Part shown: positions 1 to 12,599 of the stretch, in pieces
Position numbering within the stretch: the stretch's first letter is position 1
How the letters are laid out: each line of letters starts with the position of its first letter
Assembly (NCBI GenBank): GCA_038496675.1
Contig: CM076656.1
Span: 17,819,662 to 17,883,661, forward strand
Length of the DNA: 64,000 bases
Source: Rachycentron canadum
Lineage: Eukaryota > Chordata > Actinopteri > Carangiformes > Rachycentridae
Direction: 5' to 3'
Program-made: the position numbers and the translations under genes
The notes under the pieces: generated by a model
Told to the model about the DNA's origin: nothing
The model's database searches: none
What the model saw: the letters and a program-made list of their open reading frames with translations, nothing else

Positions 1-3000
1 GACTTCTATGAGAGTCATCCCTGTTTATTCTAAGCAGTCCTAACCATTTATAATGGCTAATTAGAGTGCTATACAAACCTTCCAGTGCCACAGCCATTAG
101 TAACCATCAAGGCATCAATTATAAACTCATTCACGAAATCCGAACCCACCACCAAAAAGACAGACTACGGGTTACACAATGAAAATCCTAAACATGATCT
201 GTGCTCCGAGCCGGCGCCTGGACTGATGTTACTGGCAGTCAATACAGGATCCCACTTGATGGGCCCATGAGCTGCGGCGTCCTCTGACAACCAGGCTTCA
301 ATCTGTCCAGCACCTTTCACTCACACCTGCCTCCGTTCTCACTCTAGCTTTCTCTGTCTGTCTCTCGCTTCTCTCTTTTACCCCCCTTCTGCCAATAAAC
401 TCCTCTTGCTCCAGCCCGACAATGGGGTGTTATATACCTCAACGTGGTCCATGAGTCCATTTTATATTGATGTTATTGTGGCCAATTCAGCATCAGCCAG
501 TGAGGAAAATAATTTTTTTTTAATTGATCCACTTTATTGCTCTTTTGTTAGACTGTTAGACAAATACTGTTCGATCCAATGTGAGGGTTGGCCTGAGCAA
601 TGAATGATATTTTTACTGGATCTTCATCATCGTCATCCATCATTTTCTCTCTCCTTTGTGACTTCTCCACTGAGCCTCCTGACCATTTTAACTTTTGTAT
701 TTCAGGCATTTATTTGACTTTCTCCTCCACAGCTGCCGTTCCTCTGCGCTGGGTCCAAAAGTCTAATAGCCTTAAAGCAGCACTGTGCATCTTTACACAC
801 TGACAACTGTTCATGAAAGACAGTCTAGTTCTCTCTTTTTACTTCAACCTGCCTTGTCTGCTTCTACAGAAACTGCCTTAATCTCCCAGAGTGAAAACTG
901 TCCGCACTCAAAATGCAACACATCTTGTGATTGCATTCCATTCTGGTCTATTGAGGCTGCTGGTAATGGAGAAATTGGCATCTTTGGTTATTGCCACAGG
1001 TCTGGAAAGATGCCTCGGCTCTGACAACCCCTGACATTAACCATTCATCTACTAAAGAGAAAGAAAAACACACCACCAAACCACAGAAAGTCCAGAAAAC
1101 ATAGAGGACTTTGCTCGTGGCTGTAAAAGTGGATTTTTTTATACATATGGATTATTGGTGTGGTCAGAGAATATTTCATGCTAACATACAAACCCAACAC
1201 CATAACTGTATCTTCAGTTAAATGCAAACAGGGACACTCTTGTGGGTTGCATTCCCACTTTGCGATTTCAGCCGACAAAATCTTAAATTCGGTTTAAATT
1301 CCTGCGTGACAACCAGGTATAATGAATACCATGGCTGAAGTCACAGTGTTCCTGCATTGTACAGACTTGTTAGGTAAAGAAATAAAAGCCCTTCTCCCTT
1401 TTTGGCAAACCAACCGTTGTCCATACAAGTCAAGAGTTGACACAGCTGTGCAAAGGCTCACGCCTACTGTAGCATACACCGGCGACTCTATAACTCTGAC
1501 GTGACAACAAATAAACATTGCAGAAGCTCAGTGAGTTGCCAAGGCAAATGCATTGATGCCAGAAGCGCTATAGTATTCAGACGGAAAACATGCCAGCAAA
1601 ATTAAACAATAGGTCAACATGGCAATGTGATCAACACCAGCCCGTGGATTCAAGCAGGGTGCAGGCAGGGAGAGTGTGCGTTTACGCAACCCTCTGGAGG
1701 TGGACCAGACCACAAAGCCTTGTGGGTAAAAAAAGCAGCTGCCCAAGAAATGTGGTGCAACTGAGATGCCACGGTGCCCCTTGATTTGTTCACTCCTTGC
1801 ATTGCCAAGGCTGTGTTCTTTTCTGCTCTCTGTGGGTTTCAGGGTCCAGTTTCAGTTATGTGGATATGGCTGGTTGCAATATATCAGACTGCGCTCGACA
1901 CTCAGTCTGTCAGGTCCAATCGGGGCTCAGCCGTTCATGTGAGCACATCACCATTCATTCACATTTCAATAAATCAATTCACCACATTTCAGTATATAGT
2001 TTTCATATGTCCACATGGACACATCTGTATCCACTGACCTATAGGAGAAGACATGAGAGTAAAGCCTCTCACTATATCAGTGCAATTACAACAGACCTGA
2101 GCCAATCCTTACATTCCACTGATCACTGGTATTCTTTGGGAAATATTTTCATATTTATTAAATATTTCTTTCAGTATTTTCAACAGAATATGTTTATATT
2201 AGCTGCAATGAGCCTGGTGTTCACTGACATTGCAATTTGCCAGTTAGGGTGCAAACAAATTACAATACAGCATTTTTCAGTGAACAATTTTTATTTCCTA
2301 GTGGCACTTTAAATCTAGTGCGACTTCATCTTGCTCTTATTTCTGTGAAAATGTTACTGGCGTACTTGTGATACTGAATGTTTTGCTTTGTTTAGCCCCC
2401 AACAAAGATGCATCGTGAGGAAAATGACAGTTGCTGCGTGACGCAGTATGACAGATCGCTGTTATTAGAGGCTGGAGGAACAGAGGGAGAAGGAAAAAGG
2501 ATATGCTTCAATTTAAAGGCGTCTTACTTCTACTGTAACACTGCCTGAATAACCAAACCATCCTGGTTCTAAACCCTGTATAAACCCTTTTACATCGATG
2601 TTAAACTAATCTCAAAGCTGAGCAGACTGAATGTGAAACAGATGTTTTTAGATGTGAACAGAAAGTGAGAGGGCTTCTTTCTGGAGACAGTTAGAGATCA
2701 TTGGGGTGTAAAACTCTATGGGGGAGAGGTAAAGCCCAGCTTAAATAGCACTCTGTGCAGTGCCAGTTCTGCTGGGTCACATAATCATAAAATACAGTCA
2801 TAAAAATGTATCATTGTGTGTATCGTGTCCTTACATGTCCCACTGCGAAGATTTTTGGTCCCTAATTTCTGACCTCGCTCTAATTATCAACCATTACAGT
2901 AGATGTGGTTTTGGTTAATGTCACTGTCTTGATATATGTAGCATTTAACACCCCACTCCACGCCTCAGTACTCCACTTGGATCTTTCCACTGGGAGCCCT

Positions 3001-3778
3001 CTTCATTCCCTTCACTCTCTCGGGTGTTTGAAAATACACTGAAGGTCTTGACAGTGTAAACACACACACACACACGTCTCAGTTTGGAAAGCGAATTTGA
3101 CCTGTAACAAACACTTGAGCTGTGTGTGCAACAGCTTTGCTAATGCTTCAAAAATGCTCTCAAGTCCACATTCAGCGCATACCAAATCACTTGTCATGCA
3201 TAATGCCTTGTGATGAATTCTGGGCAAAAATGTCTTTACAGGGATGACATCAGTAGATGTGAATTGCCTGTCTGGCTCCGTTTCTTTCAACCTTCACTGC
3301 GTTTCTCAAACATTCAAATTAAAGCCGGCACACTAACCACAGAACACCGCAGTGCATAATTTAAACTTGACACCATAAATGTAAACATGTCTTTCGCTAC
3401 ATAATTTATCCATACTACTCTTAGTGTTTATTCTGCACGGTAGCAACTCAGTTTCTCATATATATTAGCTGCAGGTCTAGCCTGGCCTGGTGGGGAATGT
3501 TGTGGGTCTACACTGGGTGGAGGGATACTGTCGTCCTGAGGCTGTGGTGCAGTCCTGGGACAGAAGTGGTCCTGGTGTGTATAAATGTCCTTCTTGTTTG
3601 CTTGTTTGGTGGGTGATGTGACGGCGGTCAGAGGTAGATGTTGCTCTGGACTCGGTTCTATGCAGTGCCCTCTGCCACACTGACAAGTCAGCAAAAAACA
3701 AAAACAAACATGTGGGCCTGTTGAGAGATTTACCTCTGTTCAACACACAAACACCATACACAAGCAATTGACCTATAT

Positions 3779-3779
<1 letters not shown>

Positions 3780-3832
<53 letters not shown>

Positions 3833-3833
3833 N

Positions 3834-3885
<52 letters not shown>
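3780..3885. repeat. (TG)n microsatellite with an unresolved base
   Basis: Over 100 nt of TG broken only by the single N of the window, at 3833. Confidence 0.95.
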
Positions 3886-3889
<4 letters not shown>

Positions 3890-6800
3890 GACTGACTTCT
3901 GTGGCACAAATTGTGTTTTGGCACAAAGCAAAGCCAGTGTGTGCCTGCAAGGAGTGGGTGAGGATGGTAGCCTCAGAGCAGAAAGGGCCTGTTATGTCTT
4001 TGTGTCGTAAAATGCCGCAAACATACTTTGGCTATAATTATCTGTTTGACTGCAGAGGTTGAACGTTAAATACGCCTCCACAATGCACATGATTCATGAC
4101 GGTATACAACCAAGAGGCACGACTATACAGTTCTAACAACCAGGGAAAATTTTGAAGACTCTGACGGGGAAACTAAAAAGGCCTATGACCTAAGACTGAG
4201 ATCCCACGACTCTTCTCCACTCATCCAGCCCCCCTGCTCCCGTGAACATGACAAAGACATCCGAACACACACCCCAGCTTCATCTCTCCCATGTATTAGT
4301 AAACTGATCTGGCTCAGCAGAGAGGTTAAACTGATTAAGATTTTGGATGGAACACAATTATGACACAATCTCTATGCAATGTAAAACCAGCCCGGGTCTT
4401 CAGGTTTCCGATACCAGAGCGTGATTAAATGTTGAGGAAATGGGGAAACTCAAAATATTGCATTCCAGACAAATGCAATTAGAGTGTATCACATGTAGTA
4501 AACCCTGCATGCTTTGATACCTGGTTATGAGGTTGAAAGGGAGGTAGCTGTAGCTGCTTGACCTTTTAGATCCTGAGTTCAATGTAACGTTTTCAAGAAA
4601 TGCTTCACTGCTTATTTTATGCATGTTGCAGACATATTGACTGTAGGCTATATTTCTGAAAAACAACCAGACAGATCCAGCCATCCCATGGACAGGTTAA
4701 CGTTGTCATTCCAGCCATGGACGTTATAAACCAGTGGTAAGGAATCAAAACATGTCAGATCAGTTATTTCAAAGAAAGCTGCTCATATGAAACATGCACT
4801 GAAAAAGTTCCTCCTGTTTCCTTCCCTGGGTGCACATGATGCAATGTCCTTTGGCTCTGTGATCACAACTGAATAGGCTAAAAGTTAATAAGAGGTTTGT
4901 CCTGAGCAAGAAATTATTATGCAAACGTTACCAATCTGCACTAACAGGAAATGATACAAAGTACACAACCAGAGATCCATCAAACTGGGTCCTTGAAATG
5001 ACACTGGCAATTTCTGGTTTGGACACTCGACAAAAAAAAAAAAAAAAAAAAAAGCTGCTCCCAACATTTATTACTTGACCCAACTGTGAGCAGTTCCTCC
5101 GTTTCTGTTGCGCACAGCTCCAGAGACACGGTTTTCCACCAACACCACACTTGGTCGAGTGAATTTAGTTTTCACACTGATGCTAATTTTGTCACCTGTC
5201 CAATTGAAACATCCTGCTGAACCTAATATGTAAATATGTTGACGCACTGATGTGTATCACACAGACTGGGAAAGAAAGTGCAACCAAAACTTTTAACCAA
5301 ACCAACATTCAGTGGATTTTAAACAGTCAAATGCTTAAAATCACTGTATGTATGTTAACTATTTTTGTTCATTTTTATTTTATTTTATCTATTTCATATG
5401 TATCCTGCATAGAACAGCCCAGTTTAAGGTTTTTATTAAAATAATAATTAATAGTCAGTGAATAGCTATATGTGTAACACCAATGATAAAAATAAATGGA
5501 CTGATTGATTAGTTGTTATTTGATTTGTCTCAGTGTTACTGGCAAAAAGGCATGTGTTGTGGTTGTGTAGATGCAGAGTGTTGAGTGTATCAAGGCAACC
5601 CTTAATATAGATCTAGATGATAGATAGTGCAAGAGAAAAAGGGAGTAAACTTGGGGTTATGTTGGAGGGGGTGGGGGGTTGTGGGGTACTGGATTACATT
5701 ACTATAAAAGATTGACTGGGAAACTTTTTAGGCCTGACAAGAAGTTGGCTTGGGCTGCTCAACAAGCAAAAACAAGCAAGCACCATCCATCCAGGGCTTT
5801 CATTCGTATGCCAAAACATCAGTCGCAGAGCCCCTCCGCCAGCTGTTTCATCATACCAGTATCACATATGGACAGTGTTGTGTTACTATTAGCATGACGA
5901 CTGCCTTGCCAAGCAGTGCGGCAGCAGACCTGACAGGAAGACAGAGGATAACCACAGGACGGGATTATGGCTTTGTAGAAAGAAATTAGACTATCAAGCT
6001 ACCTAATGAACTCATTTGCCTTGGCAATGACTGACAGAGCTAATTCTGAAAATCATTTAATGGGGAGCAGGAGCCCGGGACCTTCAGATAAAGTGTTGGT
6101 CCTTATTTGGGCCTGATAAGGTCTTTGAATTTGTGCCAATTTAACAGACTTTAGGAGCTTTCTGTTTGGTAAGTATGCAGTTATTCTCAACATGCTGACT
6201 CATGCGTCTTCTTACCTATTGACCCTGATTACTTTAAATGAGTCATATACAGATCCCTCCTCTCCCAGTACAGTGGAGTGAACATGTGTGTGTATGTGTG
6301 TCCAGCCTGATGGAACCAGTTTGCCTTGGTTCTCAATATTGTGTGTTGGTAGTTTGGTGTCCTTGCATGAATGAGTTGCTTGGGTCACTTTGAATGTCTG
6401 CATGTTGTGGCTACTGGGTGCACAAAAGACAGGCTCTTCACTGGTGGTGTTATTTAATGTTTCTATGAGTGATTGTTTGAGCCTCTCGAGGATGATCTGG
6501 AAGCGAGCTGAGTTTCACTGCAGGTAGTTTTAGGAGCCAGCGGTTCAGACTTTACACTCAAAAATCGTGGCCTCCAAACTGTCCAAACAGGCCGTAGTGT
6601 CAGAGGCCCATACGGGTACAAACACATTAATATCAACGTCACTCGCCACCTGCACCGTGTGCCCAGACAGCTCCAGTTTCAGGCAGCATTCAGAGGAAAA
6701 GTCAGGTCATGTGCTGAACCTCAGTTTTAATTAGCTAATGGTACTCCCTGTTTCATCTCCTGCGTCTGAGCTGATTGCTCACAAAAGACTCCATTTACCC

Positions 6801-8412
6801 CTGAAAACACACGCCATCTTGGCTCTGGCCAGCGCTCTCTACGTTTCAGCGTCTGCTGCCAAGGGATTTTGCCACTCTCTTCCAAAAATCAGTCTAGTAA
6901 ATCTAAATATATATGTTTGCTGGTTTCACACCAGTGGAAAAAGAGGAAATTCCATGATCTACGCTTTTTTTCCAGCAGGCCTCAACTTCCAACTTTCCTT
7001 CAACAAGTGGTTTGACTAAGCCTGTCAGTGAGTGAGTGTGACTGTGCGCGCGTGTTTTGGTGTTTGTCTGTACGTGTGCACATGTGTATGTGTTTGGACA
7101 GGGCCCCATTAATCAGCTAATGCTGGCTGTGTTTTATCAGCATGAAATGTTTCTGTCTCGCCTTTGCTCTGATAAGATGGAAACTAAAATATGTGAATCT
7201 GCTCTTTTATGGAGGAATTTTGTTTTCTTTTTAAATAATTTGTCAATTACATCACCTTATACTAATGAAATGTGGAGGAAAAAATAATAATGTATTACTG
7301 TGGGCTAGCTGCATTATGAAGGCATGTTTATCTCTCTACCTAATGACATATAAATCACCATTGGGATTGCTTTACTTTACCTACATGAAACGTAATACGC
7401 ATGTCTGAATAAATTTGTCCAGGTGCCAGGTGCAAAAATAAAATTTCAAATGAAGCCTTGATATTCAAGCCAAAACTGTCATAATAAAATGTTACCACTG
7501 CCATTTACAACACATAATCCATCCAAATTGTGCTTTAGTTAGAATTTCTAAAAATACTAATCTTTCCAAAAGATTCTTACTATGAAATTTTGCATATAAA
7601 TACAGTGGCATAACAAAACCACTGAATCATTTTTCATGCCATGAACCACTGAGTGCATACCTCATCCCACAACAACATAACCTCCTCTAATAGCATTTAT
7701 AGCACACTATTGTTATGAAAGTCTTACTTTACGGGTGGATTTGACATTTAACCAAAACTGCGACTGCCAAACGAACCAAATAAAGTTCACAATGCTGTGC
7801 TCCCGCCTAAAGTCACTCCATGCCATGTAAACAGCCTGTCCTTTCCACGCAAACAGCCTCAGCGGTTTAGGAGGATATTTTCTGACCCTTATAGCTCACG
7901 GTGTAGCCTTTGGACACTTCAAATCCGCTGGGCCAGGCTCTGACAGAGCAGAACAATATCAAAGTCTAGGACCATGTCAGGGCTGCTCCTGCTGGATATA
8001 TTTTTAATATTTATGCAGACACAGGAAAAAAATGTAATAAACTAAAACAACAAGTGAATTAGGTATGAAACACAACAGGATATTGCAAGGAGATTATGTT
8101 GTTTCCTTTTCGCCCGTGTGTCCGTCATTGCTTGCCTGCCCCTAAACAACAGCCCAGGGCCGGCTTTAATTGGAAGGGAGTGGGAACTAAGCATCTTTTC
8201 TAAAAAGGCAGCAGAACAAAGATCTACGAATTCAGCTGTGAGTTGTTTTTTTTTTTTTAATGAAGAATTTCTAAAAAATATTAGCCAGGTACAGACTGTG
8301 ACAAGCCCATGCAAGGGTTGTTGCACTTGTACTTTGTAATAATGACTATTCCCTGCCAAGACGCAGCGTGAAGCAAATGCTGTGCAGCTGTAAAGTACAT
8401 ATGTCTCTCTCT

Positions 8413-8458
<46 letters not shown>

Positions 8459-8513
8459 ATATGTATGTATGTATATATATATATATATATATAGAAAGAG
8501 AGAGAGAGAGAGA
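8413..8513. repeat. compound (ATAC)(AC)(ATGT)(TA)(GA) microsatellite
   Basis: Adjacent runs: atac at 8413-8426, ac at 8427-8456, atgt and ta to about 8492, ga at 8494-8513. Confidence 0.93.
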
Positions 8514-9170
8514 TACTGGAGGGAAAGAGAGATGTGTTATGTTTGGATGTGAGGAGAGGCCTGCTTCATAAGCACACTTTGGAATCTGCTGCTGGAAAGA
8601 TATTAAAGGGATTAGCCCTAGGTTTTCTAGGGCATTTGGTCCTAAAACTGAATGTCTCATCTGTTTCCTCTATATGATTTGCTGAAATTCTTGAATGCCT
8701 TTGTCTATTACATGAGCACAACAAACACAAGAGGTATCAGTGCTACTGGCACACAAGCTCAGATGAAAAATAAAATAAAATAAAAACGAGAACATGGGAC
8801 GGACACAACTGAAATACATGAGCATGCTCTTTCAGACCCTTGGTGTCCTACAAGTACAGAGTATTTAGTTAAATCCGTATAGGCTATATACAAACATAAA
8901 CACACTTACAAATACACAAGTTGAGTGTATTTATTTTCTCTGACCCTCCAGGTTTATCTGCTGAAGTCCCACATCAACATACATTCAATCCCTGCTGATT
9001 AGATGTGTTGATTCAAGCTTGAAAACATTTCACGTTTCTGTTTATGTTCTGTCGGAAAAGCGAAGAGTGTTACAACCCAACACACTGTACATGGAATCAA
9101 TACTTCCTATTGTGAGAGTCAATGGAAACAATATTCTCATTTTCACATTGCTGCATGGCTGCAAATACAT

Positions 9171-9202
9171 GTGTTTGTATGTGTGTGTGTGTGTGTGTGT
9201 GT
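9171..9202. repeat. (TG)n microsatellite
   Basis: Short uninterrupted TG run. Confidence 0.9.
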
Positions 9203-9348
9203 AGTTGAAATAAGGGTGATCATAAGGTTAGGGTGTGTAGCAGAGTTTCACAGTGTCCGCAGACAGAGTCCAGTGTTTCATCCACACTGAGCTGAATTGT
9301 TCTAGCACTCACATATGGCAAACATCTCCAAAAACACTCACAGACACT

Positions 9349-9374
9349 CACACACACACACTCACACACACACA

Positions 9375-9461
<87 letters not shown>
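9349..9461. repeat. (CA)n microsatellite with ctca and caga interruptions
   Basis: About 110 nt of CA with a few variant units. Confidence 0.93.
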
Positions 9462-9463
<2 letters not shown>

Positions 9464-11050
9464 TCCCAGTGATACATTTATGCATACACCTATATACATA
9501 CAAATGTGTCAACCAAATGTAACTTCAGTCCTAAATGGAGGCACAAATGCACACCACTCCAAAGAGCAACAACAACAACATAAATCGGATGAAAGCCTTT
9601 AATACAACACGACTAAAGCAGAATGAACAGTTGGGGCACACACAACACAGCAAATTGCTTCCAAGTTTTTAGTTCATGCTGAGTCAAGGAAGCAGGAACA
9701 CTAATACCCCTGAGTGAAGCAAAGCAGGAGAACAGCAGCAACAGTTGAGTTAGTGTCCTTTTGGCTTCACTCAGTGTTCAGCTCAGAGGTGCATTAACAC
9801 GTTTCGTAATCAGTCAGAGCCACCTTGGATTTCTTACTCTAAAAAGGCAAAAAGTGCCATAAAATACAACTTCCTATTAAAAAAAACACTCACTTCAGCT
9901 AACTTTGAAATCCACTGTTCTACAAGTTATTGAGAAAAATAAACAAAACTTGATATTTCTTTTCCTTTTAAAGAAAGAAAAATCAGGTCTTGAGATAAAG
10001 CAGGTGTTGTATAACAATATTGCAGACTCAGTTTTTTTTTTTCCAATAATTAGGATTTGGAAGGGTTCCTGAACTTGAAGAGGACCACTCCTGACAGGAG
10101 CTTTGAGTGAAGCCGTGAATTGAGCAAGACTAGCGAATGTTACCGACTATCCCTCTGCGGCTCCCTTCTCTAGACTACTGCATTTCTCCCTATGTTTGCC
10201 TTGGATATGGAGCCAATTCACTTAATACTTGTGGGACAGCTAAACATTTAAAGCTCCCATTTAAATGGATCAAGTGTAGGCATTGTTTGGTTATGTTAAC
10301 CATATGTGTTGGCTTTTCATGATCTGAATCCCTTCTCAAAAACAGAGTGCTCGTGAAAATAAACATGGCTTTGCCCTACACAAATTGTGGACTAATTGTG
10401 TATTTGGACTAAATCATTCTTAAGGTTGCAGGGCTTTTTCCATTTGCTAAGGGACGCGGGGGAATGACAGCTTGACATTGATTAGTGTGTTGACTTGTGG
10501 AATTGGAGCCTTACCTGTAAAGAATACAACCACAAATCTATTTATACTACTGAGGTAGGGCTTCCCTTACAGCAGCACACATCTTCAGTGAATTTTGTAT
10601 TTTTTTTAAATGTGCCACATAAAATACAGGAATTACAATCATAACTGTTTCTCAACCAAAACAAAATAAAAGTTTCTGTTGAAAAGTAATCAGCAACGAA
10701 GCAAGTCCAGGCTTGTTTTTGGACACAATGTGCATGTATCTTGTTGAGGAAAAATCATCTACTGGGACTGTATACTTTGTGAAATATGTTCTTGTGTTTA
10801 ATTCAAAAAAAAAAAAGAAATTAACAGATGATTGCAATTACGGGACAATCTACGTCCATAATAAAGCTACAAATATAACCTAATACTTTAGAAAAGAGAG
10901 AAACATTTGTAAAAATAAGGCAGCTGACTCTGAGGGGATTTTCATTAATACCGAATGTATGTGCTGTGAAGAGAACTGACCAGCAGTGTCTAAGTTTTTA
11001 GGGGCTGGCAAACATTGAGTAGATAATTTTAGTGGTTTATGATGACTCAC

Positions 11051-12599
11051 CATACACTTGTTAGGTTTCTCTCCGGAGTGGACCCTCATGTGAATGAGCA
11101 GCTTGTAGCGTGCGTTGAAGGGCTTGTAGCGGCGAATGCAGCCAGCCCAGAAACAGGTGAAGTCCTCACCTTTGCGCTGATCGATGTGGACCTTCTCAAT
11201 ATGCCTCACAAGCTCCTCCTGCTGCTCGTACGCAGCACTGCAATCAATCCAGCGGCAGACCTGCTTATCGCCCAGTGCTCCTCCAACGGCTTCTTCCTGC
11301 TCTGGGGATGTGTGGGACCCAGGGGGGCCTCCAGAGGTCTGTTTGTGTCCCAGGGAAGAGGCTGGTACTGATTGCTGGCTCTGGTGGTGCAGTGGGCCCC
11401 CAGGGCTGGGCCCCACGTATTGGTGGAGGTGGTAGGGAGGAGGCATGGCAGGTCGAGGGGGGTGGTGAGCATGACGAAGGTGCCCATTGCGACCACTCAA
11501 GTGATGGTGATGATGGTAGTGGTGCTGAAAGAGTTCATCTTCACTGGGAGAGAAGTCATCGAGGGGCTCCTGCTTGAGGGCAGCCCCCGATCTTTGGCCC
11601 CTGTCCAGGAGAGCCCCGGCTTCGGGCCCTGAATGCAGTGTCCCAGACATTAGCCCCCCACTCATCAGTAGCCCCAACCCGTCCGAACCTCCTTCTCCTC
11701 CTCCTCCCAGTCCTCCTCCGGCTGTTCCACCAGCCCCCCGCCCCTGCAGCATGGAGCCCTGCTCCTCACACAGCCCCTGACCCTGCTCGGGCTCCACCGA
11801 TGACACTGAAGAGGAGGATGTGGAGGAGGAAGAAGACAGGGACAGCAGGCAGGTGGCAGGTGAGGACAGCTGACAGCTCTCCTGTACCGTGGCTTGCTGG
11901 GGGCTGTCGTGGGGTGGGGGCCTTTGGAGGGCTTCCCGTGAGCAGGAGTTAGAGGGTGGGGATGTAGAAGAGGAGGAGGAAGAGGAGGAGAAGCCTGCAC
12001 TGCTGGTGTGGCTGGGTGAGAGGTTAGTGCGGAACCCGTTGACGCAGGCCACCATCGACATCTGGGAGGAAGAGCAGATGATGGCGGTGATATTGATCTC
12101 CTCGGAACCAGCGCCAGTAGCGGATGGGGAACCTGTCGCAGCAATGCTGCCGGTGCCAGCAGCGGCGGAGGACTGTGAGGCCAGGGACAGGCAGCGTTTC
12201 TTCAGACTGCTAGCACTGAGCAGCCGCGCTGAATGATGGGACCCAGTTGGGGACAAAGCCAGTGGGGAGGAGCCATCTTCATTATTAAACGGTTGCACTG
12301 CGTCTCTTGACACAGCACTGCCTACACCGCCTGCTGTACATACGCCACTACTGCCGCTGCTAATATGCGGCGCTCCAACTGCCTCGTCCCTTGGCACCCC
12401 CAAAACCTGGCCTGCTCTACAGTTCTGAAACCTTGCCTGAGATGTGCTATGGACCCCAGGCACTGTGCTGGAGGTCTTATAGCCCATTGAGTTCTCCTGT
12501 TTGATCAGGTAAGGCAGAGAGGAGCGAGCCCCACTGGCACTGGCGCAGCCCAGGCCAGGGGAGGCCCCCGGCAGGGTCCTTTGGAAGGCAGAGGAGGAT
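11051..12599 (-). CDS. glis1: glis1 exon 3 (central region and zinc fingers 1-2)
   Basis: Acceptor at 12600-12601 (ccttacag) and donor at 11050-11049 (atg|gtgagt). It starts with the last base of an AG|A arginine codon. The peptide contains a SLPYLIKQEN segment, the GLIS N-terminal conserved block ITAIICSSSQMSMVACVNG, several serine runs, KQEPLDDFSP (a sumoylation-like KQEP), an HHYHHHHH histidine run, then fingers 1 and 2. It is unusually long and low in complexity between the conserved blocks. Confidence 0.93.

Larger units (their letters stand above)
1..11050. other. glis1 intron (downstream of exon 3), no other gene seen
   Basis: AT-rich non-coding sequence with several microsatellites. 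I looked on the minus strand for the exons of zinc fingers 3-5 and did not find them, so this intron extends past the left edge. The longest open frame, 1797-2312 plus, resembles no protein I know. A short coding-like stretch is noted at 6545-6706. Confidence 0.7.

Noticed and set aside
1797..2312. 171-codon open frame on the plus strand
   Set aside because: Composition is not protein-like (many I, H, S and F from AT-rich DNA), no known motif, no splice sites in support; likely chance within an intron.
3477..3950. Open frames made of HTHT or VCVC repeats
   Set aside because: Translations of CA/TG microsatellites, also seen at 8.4, 9.3, 24.1, 45.5 and 48.2 kb.
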